DNA from: Candidatus Epulonipiscium fishelsonii
Lineage (GTDB): Bacteria; Bacillota; Clostridia; Lachnospirales; Cellulosilyticaceae
DNA: 53,875 nt
Direction: 5' to 3'
Assembly: GCA_001983455.1 (NCBI GenBank)
Contig: LJDB01000026.1
Location: forward strand, 1-53,875
Of this stretch, positions 44,336 to 52,733 are shown piece by piece. How positions within the stretch are numbered: position 1 is the stretch's first letter; the number at the start of each line of letters is the position of its first letter. Position numbers and translations under genes: made by a program. The notes under the pieces are model-generated. The model searched no databases. It was given only the letters and a program-made list of their open reading frames with translations, and was not told the origin of the DNA.

Positions 44336-46075
44336 TTATATATGAAAAATTGTTGATATTATTATCATATCTGCAGGTTTAACATTAAATACATTGCGAT
44401 TGCTATCTGTATGCAGTACTTCTCGTGTTTTACCTTTTGAACTTATTATCTTAATTGTTTCAAACTCTATTTTATCCAGTCCATTAATAACAATTATAGG
44501 CATATATGAAACATTAATAATAACATACTCTACTTTTGAGTCTTCTGGCAACGTTACAACACCATTTTGATAAACAGCACAAAAGAAAGTGTGATCATTA
44601 CATACTGAAGCTTGAGAATATCCAGCTTCGATGTTATTTACTTTAATAGGAGCTTTTACTAAAAGATCATGATAGAAATGTACACTAAAGTTAAATCTTT
44701 GTAGTATCTCATAGTGTGATTGTTTTATTTCATTTAACTTAACAGAAATTTGTGGCACAGAGAATAAAGTATTATAAAGCTGAATAGCAACACTATCATC
44801 AGTGTCTTCATAGTTCCAAGTTACCATATCTGAGTGTACAGCTGTATCCAAAGTGGCTAACTTAAGGTCTAAAATTCTAATTCTATTGATTATTGGATCA
44901 TTAGGACAGTCTACCGCTCGTACCATATTACTGTACTTTGTGGCAATTGGCCCGATATATCGTTGTCTAAACTCTATCATTATTTCAGGATTAATTTTTT
45001 GCAATGCAACAGTTAAATCTTTAAGAAGAATGGCAGTTGCTTCTTGAACATTTAGATAGTCCATTCCTTCTTCTAGTTCTTGCTTAGAACTTTCATATAG
45101 TTTAAAACAATCAATAAAGTCTAGTTTTAGCCCATCAAAGTTCCAGCTATTTACTGCTTCTATATAAATCTGAATTAGATATTCTCTAACCTCTTTAAAT
45201 CTTGGGTCTAAAATTCCACAACCTTGTTTGTTATAATCATCACTTAAAAGTTTATCTTTAAAATCTTCCCATTTTTTTGACTTATATCCTATCAAAGGAA
45301 CTGTGTACCAAAGCAAGAATTTCATTCCTATATTATGCACTTTGTCTACTAACTCTCGCATATCAGGTATTTTGCTTTTGCAAACTTCCCAATCACCACA
45401 AAATGTATAGCCCCTGGAATTATCATCTGTTTGCCAACCATCATCAACTATAATAGCTTTGCACCCAAGCTTTATAGCTTCTTTACATTCCGTTAATATA
45501 CTTTCTGAAGTAATATTTTGGTGATAACTATACCAAGTTGAATACATTGGAAATAGTGCATCTTTCGGAACATACATTCTTTCTGCATTAAAATTAATTA
45601 GTGCATCTCTAATTGAGTCTGTTACATCAATTTGTCGCATATCTAATCTGATAGTTGCTTTGTAGTCTTTAATTGATGTTTTGACATTGTGAAAAAGTTT
45701 AATTTTTAAAAGGTATTCTGATGTTTCTTCAATTATATAACCGCCATATGTCATAAAGTTTTGAATATCAGAAAAACTAAATGTCATTTTATTTTTTTGG
45801 TCTATTGAATATAAAGCTAATATTGGTACCCCTTGTGTTACACCAGATAAGAATGGTCTATAGTTTGTGCTAAATCCTCTATTACCGTCCATTGTTGGTG
45901 TCCAAAATCCGTGTATATCTATCATTGGAATATATATACTCAAATTAATGCCATCTTTTGCTATAGAATTTATTTCTTTAATATTTATTTCTATTTCTTT
46001 AATATATTTTTCTATTTCTTCTTCTGTTAAAATTATTTGATCAACATGGCTATCCACATTTATATTGTATTTCAT
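44336..46075 (-). CDS. GH36-like (clan GH-D) alpha-galactosidase family protein
   Basis: About 579 residues. The TIM-barrel core shows the melibiase pattern: VDDGWQTDD near residue 230, FLLWYTVPLIG near 270 and GLKLDFID near 318, whose Asp is the expected nucleophile. RAVDCPNDP near residue 400 would supply the acid/base Asp. A beta-rich N-terminal domain and a small C-terminal domain are present. No signal peptide, so it acts in the cytosol on imported oligosaccharides. Exact specificity is unclear; it is a divergent GH36 member. Start at ATG 46075 by AAAGGTG; a TTG six bases upstream is less likely. Confidence 0.78.
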   Translation of the reverse strand: MKYNINVDSHVDQIILTEEEIEKYIKEIEINIKEINSIAKDGINLSIYIPMIDIHGFWTPTMDGNRGFSTNYRPFLSGVTQGVPILALYSIDQKNKMTFSFSDIQNFMTYGGYIIEETSEYLLKIKLFHNVKTSIKDYKATIRLDMRQIDVTDSIRDALINFNAERMYVPKDALFPMYSTWYSYHQNITSESILTECKEAIKLGCKAIIVDDGWQTDDNSRGYTFCGDWEVCKSKIPDMRELVDKVHNIGMKFLLWYTVPLIGYKSKKWEDFKDKLLSDDYNKQGCGILDPRFKEVREYLIQIYIEAVNSWNFDGLKLDFIDCFKLYESSKQELEEGMDYLNVQEATAILLKDLTVALQKINPEIMIEFRQRYIGPIATKYSNMVRAVDCPNDPIINRIRILDLKLATLDTAVHSDMVTWNYEDTDDSVAIQLYNTLFSVPQISVKLNEIKQSHYEILQRFNFSVHFYHDLLVKAPIKVNNIEAGYSQASVCNDHTFFCAVYQNGVVTLPEDSKVEYVIINVSYMPIIVINGLDKIEFETIKIISSKGKTREVLHTDSNRNVFNVKPADMIIISTIFHI

Positions 46076-46352
46076 ATGCAATCACCTTTCCTATAATTGG
46101 GTACAATAAAACTTACTTGAACTATTGAGAAATAAAAAATTGAATAGTGGATGTACAATTCGATAGTAACATATTTATAATACATAGTCAAAATATTTTT
46201 AGTTTTATATTAATGGCTAAATATCATTTAATGAAAATCAACCAGAAAGTTATGTAAAAATATGAAAAAATTGGTTTTAAAATTATAAAATGTAGGGTAT
46301 AATATTCTACAATTAGCTTATACAAAGAAGGCTTAGATAAGGATGGATAGAT

Positions 46353-48236
46353 ATGAAAATATTAAGTATAATTTTAGTTATGATATTAATACCAATGCAT
46401 GCCTTAGCTGCAACAATAATAACTGTTCCATTAGATAGTCGTCCAATAAGTTTAGAATATCTTGAAAACTTAGTGAATATGGGCGGAGATGATTTTATTA
46501 GTGTAAATAAAGAGTATTTAGATACAAATAATGAACTCGGATATAATATATATAAACATGGAGACAGTGCTCAAGTACGTAAAAACATTGAAGAACTTGT
46601 ATCTACAAATAACACTACCAATAGTAGTGTAATATTAAATATGTCTTCATATATACATGGTGGACTTGTTGACGGAAGACAAGTAAAGTCTGAAGAAGAA
46701 ATAAATACCGCTCTTAATGAACTAGATACCTTGATAACAACATATGATAATCCCATATATTATGTACATATAAATCTGCCTCGTGTTCTGCCAGACAGTC
46801 GTGCTACAAGAATATGGCCAAATAAAGAAGTACTTGAGGGATTGGGATTTTATTATGTAAGCTTTAATCCTGATGAGGGTAGTAATATAGAGGTATTTGT
46901 TACTCCAGAAGAATTTTTGTTGGAATGGGCATATGTTGAAAATAAAAAATATGAACTTGGTGAACAATCTCTTTATGAGTGGGAAAAAGCATTTTTATCA
47001 CATTTTAATGAAAATTATTTAAACAATCCAATTTACCAAGATTATATTAAAAATTATCAAGCTATGTTTGAACAAGCGAGTTATATCGCTAAAGACTTAA
47101 TAACTAAAACTACTGAAGGTAAAATTGATGAGCTTATTATATCAACAGATGATTATCAACTACCTAGTGTAATTCAATATTTAGATGAGCAAGATTTAAT
47201 TTTGATTCCTAAAAATAAACAGGGTGACATCATTAAGTTTAACTTTGTAAGAAGATATCTGGAAGTTGAGCCAGAAAGTATATATAATTTTCACAAAACA
47301 TTAGTAGGGCTATCACAATCCAATGATAGTAAACTAGGAATAGGTGAGAAAATAAACTACATTTTTGGCACAGATGAAATTCCACAATTAATTTATGCTC
47401 GTGATTTGGCTAAAAGAACAGGAGTTAGTACAAATTTTTTAACTGTAAATACACAATACTCAGAAGTTACTCAAGATGTAGGTAGCTATGATGTATTAAG
47501 CACACAACAATTATATAACCAAAGAATGAATTTTGTTAGATGTAAATCTAAAATGGGCTATCATTTTGGAGTTGAGGTTAATTCTACCCCATTTCAGTTT
47601 TATATAAAGAGATATGATAAAAGTCAGCAAACTATTGATTATTCAAGTATTAATGCCTTGATATCAGATATGTTTACTCAATATAACTCTGGTGTTAATA
47701 TTGGATTAATTGAATTATATAACGAAAATATCCATCTTAGAGAAGAAAGAGCGGTTGTAAGTCAACTGCAAGATAAGCAACTACTTTTAGAGATAGGTCT
47801 GGAGGGTAATAGTATAACTCAGTTAGCAACCTATAGTGCTTGGAATACAGAAGGAAACGCAATAGGATTAGCTTTAGCACATGCTCAAGTATATGGAATT
47901 GTGGATTCTTTGCCTCTAAGTATTTCCAAAATTGAAGAGTGTGGTAAGTGGCACTACAAAATATTGTTGCAACACTTAATTGAAGATAATTTTTACACAG
48001 CAGGGATAAAAGCTGATATTAATTTTAAAGATTATTATATATATGGTGACAACACAATATATTATGATTTATTACAAGATTTAGAGATAAATGATTTATT
48101 AGATGCTTTTTCTAAAAATGATTATACTACATCTTTAAATGAAGTTCCTTTAGATTACGATAGTTTTGAAATAAAATCATTGCTATTTCCTTGGAACAGA
48201 ATATATGATTTATATGTAGATGTGGAAGTAGAGTGA
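46353..48236 (+). CDS. DUF4127-family exported protein
   Basis: A 627-residue protein with a signal peptide (residues 1-19, ending ALAA). ITVPLDSRPIS directly after the peptide is the start signature of DUF4127; ISTDDYQLP near residue 264 and NEGxxxGLALAHA-like ATYSAWNTEGNAIGLALAH near 490-508 are further conserved-looking segments. The family is common in Firmicutes and its biochemical function is not known to me. Expected outside the membrane or in the wall zone. Transcribed alone; AAGGATGG before the ATG; terminator overlaps the stop. Confidence 0.8.
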   Translation: MKILSIILVMILIPMHALAATIITVPLDSRPISLEYLENLVNMGGDDFISVNKEYLDTNNELGYNIYKHGDSAQVRKNIEELVSTNNTTNSSVILNMSSYIHGGLVDGRQVKSEEEINTALNELDTLITTYDNPIYYVHINLPRVLPDSRATRIWPNKEVLEGLGFYYVSFNPDEGSNIEVFVTPEEFLLEWAYVENKKYELGEQSLYEWEKAFLSHFNENYLNNPIYQDYIKNYQAMFEQASYIAKDLITKTTEGKIDELIISTDDYQLPSVIQYLDEQDLILIPKNKQGDIIKFNFVRRYLEVEPESIYNFHKTLVGLSQSNDSKLGIGEKINYIFGTDEIPQLIYARDLAKRTGVSTNFLTVNTQYSEVTQDVGSYDVLSTQQLYNQRMNFVRCKSKMGYHFGVEVNSTPFQFYIKRYDKSQQTIDYSSINALISDMFTQYNSGVNIGLIELYNENIHLREERAVVSQLQDKQLLLEIGLEGNSITQLATYSAWNTEGNAIGLALAHAQVYGIVDSLPLSISKIEECGKWHYKILLQHLIEDNFYTAGIKADINFKDYYIYGDNTIYYDLLQDLEINDLLDAFSKNDYTTSLNEVPLDYDSFEIKSLLFPWNRIYDLYVDVEVE

Positions 48237-48270
48237 AAAGCTAGACATTTAACCTAGCTTTTCTTTTTTA
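48235..48270. terminator. Terminator between DUF4127 gene and permease
   Basis: GAAAAGCTAG (48235-48244) pairs with CTAGCTTTTC (48254-48263) and seven T follow. It also lies at the 3' end of the convergent permease gene. Confidence 0.9.
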
Positions 48271-49503
48271 TTAATGGGAACAACATGTATTATCTATAGA
48301 TTTATTGTTATATTTTTTTATGAAGCTTCTTATTAGCAGAATACCATAGAAAACGGCAAATGCAATCATATAAGTTGGAGTTCCATGATCATGTATGTGC
48401 CCAACTACAGATACCCCTTGATACTGAAAAATATTTACAATGTAATCCAAAATAAGTCCAAAAATAATTGAGCAAATAGCAACTGAACCTAAATAAACAG
48501 CAGTAGCTTTTTTTCCTAAAGACTTGTATAGGACTGTAAGAGAAGCAATGTTTGTTACTGGACCTGCAAAAAGAAATACAAAAGCTGCCCCTGGAGAAAT
48601 ACCTTTAGTCATTAACGTAAGAGCTATAGGTATTGATGCTGTTGAACAAATATACATAGGCGTTCCAATTATAAGCATTATTATCATACTTAAAATAGGA
48701 TTTGTAAAATTAGACAGCAATTGTTCAGGTATTAAAGTACTTATTAGTGCAGCAACTAGTAATCCAACAACAAAGTGTCCTGCTATTTCATCTAAAAACG
48801 AACCAAATCCATATGAAAATACACTTTTTAATTTCTCAATAAATGAAATTTTATCTACTTTAGTAGTATGATTGTGAGAGCACCCACAACTTTTTGTAGA
48901 AGATCCATCTTTAGAACTATGAGAGCACCCACAACTTTTTTTAGACGGTTCTGCTTTAGAACCATGAGAGCATCCACAAATTTTTGTGGAAGATCCATCT
49001 TTAGAACTATGAGAGCACCCACAACTTTTTTTAGACGGTTCTGCTTTAGAACTATGAGAACACCCACAGCTACTTTTTGGAGCTTCAGAAATTGCTTCTT
49101 CGTTTTTACATAGTGTATTTGTCATTATCCCAGAGAAAATCCCTGACAAAAAAGCTGCGATTGCTCTATAAACGGCAAACAAAGGTCCCATCAATCCATA
49201 TGTTGCTATAATACTATCAATTCCTGTTTGAGGTGTAGATGTTAAGAAACTTACGACGGCACCTTTTGAAGCTCCACTTTTTCCTAGTTGAATTGCTGTT
49301 GGAACCACTCCGCAAGAACATAAAGGTAGTGGCACCCCCACAACAGAAGCTTTAACTACAGATGCAGTTGATTTATCTCCTACATGCTTTAAAATTAAAT
49401 TTTTATCCACAAATGCATGTAATATTCCTGTAAATACAAGTCCTATTATCATATAAAAAGACATATCTACAAATAATTCCCATAAATTTTTCAAATATTC
49501 CAT
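48271..49503 (-). CDS. SO_0444/ArsP-type metal efflux permease with Cys/His repeat loop
   Basis: A 410-residue permease of the DUF318 (ArsP/YraQ) superfamily. Two bundles of helices (about residues 15-130 and 225-400) flank a long loop. LPLCSCGVVPTA near residue 60, STPQTGIDS and FAGPVTNIASLTV are the signatures of the SO_0444 Cu/Zn-efflux group. The loop, residues about 143-210, holds five CGCSH motifs every 15 residues, followed by NH. This is a likely soft-metal-binding site feeding the pore. A C-terminal CCSH and a HIHDHGT segment add ligands. Regulated with the upstream ArsR gene. GGAGAGTGATTTT precedes the ATG. Confidence 0.88.
   Translation of the reverse strand: MEYLKNLWELFVDMSFYMIIGLVFTGILHAFVDKNLILKHVGDKSTASVVKASVVGVPLPLCSCGVVPTAIQLGKSGASKGAVVSFLTSTPQTGIDSIIATYGLMGPLFAVYRAIAAFLSGIFSGIMTNTLCKNEEAISEAPKSSCGCSHSSKAEPSKKSCGCSHSSKDGSSTKICGCSHGSKAEPSKKSCGCSHSSKDGSSTKSCGCSHNHTTKVDKISFIEKLKSVFSYGFGSFLDEIAGHFVVGLLVAALISTLIPEQLLSNFTNPILSMIIMLIIGTPMYICSTASIPIALTLMTKGISPGAAFVFLFAGPVTNIASLTVLYKSLGKKATAVYLGSVAICSIIFGLILDYIVNIFQYQGVSVVGHIHDHGTPTYMIAFAVFYGILLIRSFIKKYNNKSIDNTCCSH
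48876..49085 (-). repeat. 45-bp coding tandem repeat (Cys/His loop)
   Basis: Five units start at 48876, 48921, 48966, 49011 and 49056 (45-bp period; the last is shorter). They alternate between two types (KDGSSTK and KAEPSKK before CGCSH), so the array grew as a 90-bp double unit. Units two and four are nearly identical, as are one and three. Confidence 0.92.
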
Positions 49504-49537
49504 AAAATCACTCTCCTTTTTCTAATTTCTAATTAAT

Positions 49538-49876
49538 TTATAATTTTGCATGGCTTATATGATCAAGACCAATACTTAAAATATTTTGAATATGTTTATC
49601 GTCTAGACTATAAAAAACATTATTTTTTTCCTTCCTAGACTTGACTAGCTTATTCAATTTTAATAACTTTAACTGATTTGAAACACGTGGTTGCGAAACT
49701 TCAAGTAAAATAGCTAAATCTTGAACGCATATTTCGGTATGAAGCATAGCAAGCAATATTTTAATACGAATTGGTTCACTAAATGTTTTAAAGAAAAAAG
49801 ATAAGTTTTCAGACACTTCTTCGTCTGCTATTAGACTTTGTATTTCTTCAGGAGTTTCACAACATAAAGTTTTCAT
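49538..49876 (-). CDS. ArsR/SmtB-family metal-responsive repressor
   Basis: A 112-residue winged-helix repressor. The recognition helix region is LLEVSQPRVSNQLKLLK (residues about 62-78), followed by the wing SRKEKNNVFYSL. Possible metal ligands are the N-terminal CC (Cys5, Cys6 in MKTLCCE) and the single Cys of EICVQDL, where CadC/ArsR have ELCVCDL. Loss of the second Cys there suggests a changed ligand set. It precedes the permease by 34 bases on the same strand, as a self-regulated efflux operon. Start at ATG 49876 from AAAGGA; an in-frame TTG lies six bases upstream. Confidence 0.88.
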   Translation of the reverse strand: MKTLCCETPEEIQSLIADEEVSENLSFFFKTFSEPIRIKILLAMLHTEICVQDLAILLEVSQPRVSNQLKLLKLNKLVKSRKEKNNVFYSLDDKHIQNILSIGLDHISHAKL

Positions 49877-49912
49877 TAACAATTTCCTTTCTTATCATGA
49901 ATAAAAATATCA

Positions 49913-49944
49913 CAATATCATTATATGATTATATAGTTATATTG
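49913..49944. promoter_or_regulatory. Candidate ArsR operator
   Basis: CAATAT (49913-49918) and ATATTG (49939-49944) are inverted arms around an AT-rich centre, about 40 bases upstream of the arsR start. Spacing and AT content suit ArsR-family operators, but the match is not specific. Confidence 0.3.
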
Positions 49945-50057
49945 ATGTATTTAATTTTATATAAGAGTGCCTATTATTATAGGCGATAGTTAAGGAACAA
50001 TACTATTAAAAATAAAGTCTAAGAGCTGAGGGAAAAATTTTAAGGAGAAAGATAAAG

Positions 50058-50543
50058 ATGAAAAGGTTATTTAGTTTATTATTATCGGCAATATTAATGA
50101 GTACAATATTAGGATGTAATACCGAAGAAAGCATAGAACTTGAACGTAAAATAAAACTCAGCTCAGCAGAGATATATGAAAATATATTGAAAGATATAGT
50201 GGTTACAGATGAAATAGGAGAGCTTCCACCAGATGGATTAGAAGACTTATATATTGGATTGGATGAAACAATGTTAACCGATAGTATTGTTATGCTTCCT
50301 TTGATGAGTGGACAAATTACTGAAATTGCAGTATTTCAAGTAGAAGATATAAAAAATATTGAAGCTGTTACAACAGCAGTGGAAGCAAGACTTAGTACCA
50401 TTCAAAACGGAGGAGCTTTTTATCCCGAACAGATAGATGTTGCAAATGAAGGGCAAGTCTTGGGAAGGGAACACTATGTAATTCTAATTGTTGATCCAGA
50501 GGTTGAAGAAATAGTGAATAATTTCAATAAACTATTTGAATAA
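50058..50543 (+). CDS. DUF4358-like lipoprotein
   Basis: A 161-residue lipoprotein: signal peptide with the lipobox ILGC (Cys20), then a compact alpha/beta domain with DSIVMLPLMSGQITEIAVFQ near residues 75-94, matching the small DUF4358 lipoproteins common in Clostridia. Function unknown to me. AAGGAGAAAG precedes the ATG. It is monocistronic, divergent from the arsR operon and convergent with lepA. Confidence 0.72.
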   Translation: MKRLFSLLLSAILMSTILGCNTEESIELERKIKLSSAEIYENILKDIVVTDEIGELPPDGLEDLYIGLDETMLTDSIVMLPLMSGQITEIAVFQVEDIKNIEAVTTAVEARLSTIQNGGAFYPEQIDVANEGQVLGREHYVILIVDPEVEEIVNNFNKLFE

Positions 50544-50551
50544 TATCTTAG

Positions 50552-50571
50552 CCCCCGCTTATATAAGTGGG
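50552..50571. terminator. Hairpin between lipoprotein gene and lepA
   Basis: CCCCGCTTA and TAAGTGGGG (50552-50571) form a strong 9-bp stem with one G-U pair. No T-run on either strand, so it could terminate weakly or protect RNA ends of the two convergent genes. Confidence 0.5.
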
Positions 50572-50594
50572 GACTGGGTGCAATTTATTAAATT

Positions 50595-52394
50595 TTATTC
50601 ATCTAGTTTTAAAACGCTCATGAATGCTGCTTGTGGAACCTCTACACTGCCGACCTGACGCATACGTTTTTTACCTTCTTTTTGTTTTTCCAACAACTTA
50701 CGCTTTCTTGAAATATCTCCGCCATAACATTTAGCAAGTACATCTTTACGCATTGCACTAATAGTTTCTCGTGCAATAATTTTATTTCCAATAGCTGCTT
50801 GAATAGGAATTTCAAAAAGATGGCGGTCTATCTCTTTTTTCAATTTCTCTACAATTTTTCGACCTTTATTCACTGCACTAGTTTCATGCACAATTAAAGA
50901 CAGTGCATCTACTAGTTCTTTATTAACTAAAATATCAAGCTTTACAAGTTTGGATTCCGAATATCCTTTCATCTCATAATCAAAGGAAGCGTATCCTTTT
51001 GTACGTGATTTTAATGCATCAAAAAAATCATATATTATTTCGTTTAAAGGTAAATCATATGTTAAAACTGCTCGAGTTTCTTCTATATATTCCATACCAT
51101 AATAAACGCCACGTCTTTCTTGACATAGATCCATAATTGCTCCAACATAGGCTGAGGGCACCATAATTTTTGCCTCAACCATAGGCTCTTCCATATAGCT
51201 GATATTTGATGGATCTGGTAAATTGGCTGGATTTGATAAATATATTACCTCACCATTAGTTTTGTGTACTTTATAAATAACATTAGGAGCAGTAGTTACT
51301 AGGTCTAAATTATATTCCCTTTCCAATCGCTCTTGTATAATTTCCATATGAAGTAATCCTAAAAATCCACATCTAAACCCAAAGCCTAGTGCAATTGATG
51401 TTTCGGGTTCAAAAACTAGTGCAGCATCATTAAGTTGTAGTTTCTCCAGACTATCTCTTAAATCACCATATTTTGCTCCGTCGGCGGGGTATAACCCACA
51501 ATATACCATTGGATTAACTTTTTTATATCCTTCTAAAGGTTCATCAGTGGGATTATTTGCATCAGTAATAGTATCACCCACATTTGTATCTTTTACATTT
51601 TTTATACTGGCCGTCAAATAGCCAACTTCTCCTGCACTTATAATTTCGGTTGGCCTAAACACTCCTGCTCCAAAATAGCCAACTTCAACTACCTCAAATT
51701 CTGCTTTTGTTGCCATCATACGAACTTTCATGCCCTTTTTAACTTGACCCTCTTTAACTCTAAAAAATACAATAACACCTTTATATGGGTCATACAAAGA
51801 ATCAAATATTAATGCTTTTAAGGGAGCATTTATATCTCCTTTTGGTGGTGGGATAACTTTTATAACTTGTTCAAGAACATCTTCAATATTAATACCATTT
51901 TTTGCTGATATAAGAGGAGCATCTTGAGCTTCCAAACCAATTATGTCTTCAATTTGATGAATAGCTGACTGAGGGTCTGCACTAGGTAAATCTATTTTAT
52001 TTACAACAGGCATTACCTCAAGATTATGTTCCATTGCTAGGTATACATTTGCTAGTGTTTGAGCTTCAATTCCTTGGGCAGCATCAACGACCAAGATTGC
52101 TCCTTCGCATGCCGCTAGGCTTCTTGAAACTTCGTAGTTAAAGTCAACATGTCCAGGGGTATCAATTAGGTTAAATACATATTCCTCTCCGTCTTTTGCT
52201 TTATAAACAAGTCTGACAGCTTGGGACTTTATAGTTATCCCTCGTTCTCTCTCAAGGTCCATATTGTCAAGCACTTGAGATTGCATTTCCCTTTCCGTAA
52301 GTGTCCCCGTCATTTGAATTATTCTATCCGCTAGTGTACTTTTTCCATGGTCTATATGTGCAATTATACTAAAATTTCTTATTTTATCTTGCAT
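50595..52394 (-). CDS. lepA: Elongation factor 4 (LepA)
   Basis: A 599-residue translational GTPase. G1 is AHIDHGKST (near residue 12), DTPGHVDF (G3) and [10 protein letters not shown] (G4) follow, and the LepA-specific C-terminal domain ends [22 protein letters not shown] (split: [14 protein letters not shown], then VLKLDE). It acts on stalled or mispositioned ribosomes. Start at ATG 52394, set by AAGGAGG; an upstream in-frame codon at 52430 lacks a site. Its usual neighbour in Firmicutes (hemW) is absent: the TIR begins 340 bases upstream, so the chromosome order may be broken here. Confidence 0.97.
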   Translation of the reverse strand: MQDKIRNFSIIAHIDHGKSTLADRIIQMTGTLTEREMQSQVLDNMDLERERGITIKSQAVRLVYKAKDGEEYVFNLIDTPGHVDFNYEVSRSLAACEGAILVVDAAQGIEAQTLANVYLAMEHNLEVMPVVNKIDLPSADPQSAIHQIEDIIGLEAQDAPLISAKNGINIEDVLEQVIKVIPPPKGDINAPLKALIFDSLYDPYKGVIVFFRVKEGQVKKGMKVRMMATKAEFEVVEVGYFGAGVFRPTEIISAGEVGYLTASIKNVKDTNVGDTITDANNPTDEPLEGYKKVNPMVYCGLYPADGAKYGDLRDSLEKLQLNDAALVFEPETSIALGFGFRCGFLGLLHMEIIQERLEREYNLDLVTTAPNVIYKVHKTNGEVIYLSNPANLPDPSNISYMEEPMVEAKIMVPSAYVGAIMDLCQERRGVYYGMEYIEETRAVLTYDLPLNEIIYDFFDALKSRTKGYASFDYEMKGYSESKLVKLDILVNKELVDALSLIVHETSAVNKGRKIVEKLKKEIDRHLFEIPIQAAIGNKIIARETISAMRKDVLAKCYGGDISRKRKLLEKQKEGKKRMRQVGSVEVPQAAFMSVLKLDE

Positions 52395-52607
52395 AAAAAA
52401 ATTCCTCCTTCTTTTGTAACCTTTATTCATGATATTGCCAACGAAAGTATTTTGTCAATCTTTAGTTATAGATTTTTCAGTATCCTTCTTCAACTGCGTG
52501 CGGAATTTTCTTTTGTGATGTTGTCATAATCTACATTTGGTAATATTACAAGTATTGAATAACATAATATTTATATTGAATAATATTATAATAAAGAAGG
52601 AATTACT

Positions 52608-52715
52608 ATGAAATTTAAAACAAAATTAAAAATGAAGTTATCGAAATTAAAACTTAAGACAAAGTTAAACATATCAAAAATGAAACTTAAACGTAAGATA
52701 AAAAAAGCAAAATAG
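52608..52715 (+). CDS. Small lysine-rich cationic peptide, 35 aa
   Basis: An ATG with AAGAAGG seven bases upstream opens 35 codons and a TAG stop. The peptide starts MKFKTKLKMKLSKLKLK and ends KLKRKIKKAK. It has 16 Lys, 1 Arg and no acidic residue, with Lys alternating with hydrophobic or Thr/Ser residues. Such alternation makes one face charged in a beta strand. It could be a nucleic-acid-binding, membrane-active or simply chance low-complexity frame. It lies between lepA (divergent) and the right TIR. No family recognised. Confidence 0.5.
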   Translation: MKFKTKLKMKLSKLKLKTKLNISKMKLKRKIKKAK

Positions 52716-52733
52716 GTTTAAAAAAACTATACA

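Noticed and set aside
48876..49085. CRISPR-like array (five 45-bp repeats)
   Set aside because: Repeats are contiguous without spacers and lie in frame in the permease gene.
48868..49113. 81-codon plus-strand frame over the Cys/His repeat
   Set aside because: Open only because the 45-bp repeat is a multiple of three; antisense to a real gene.
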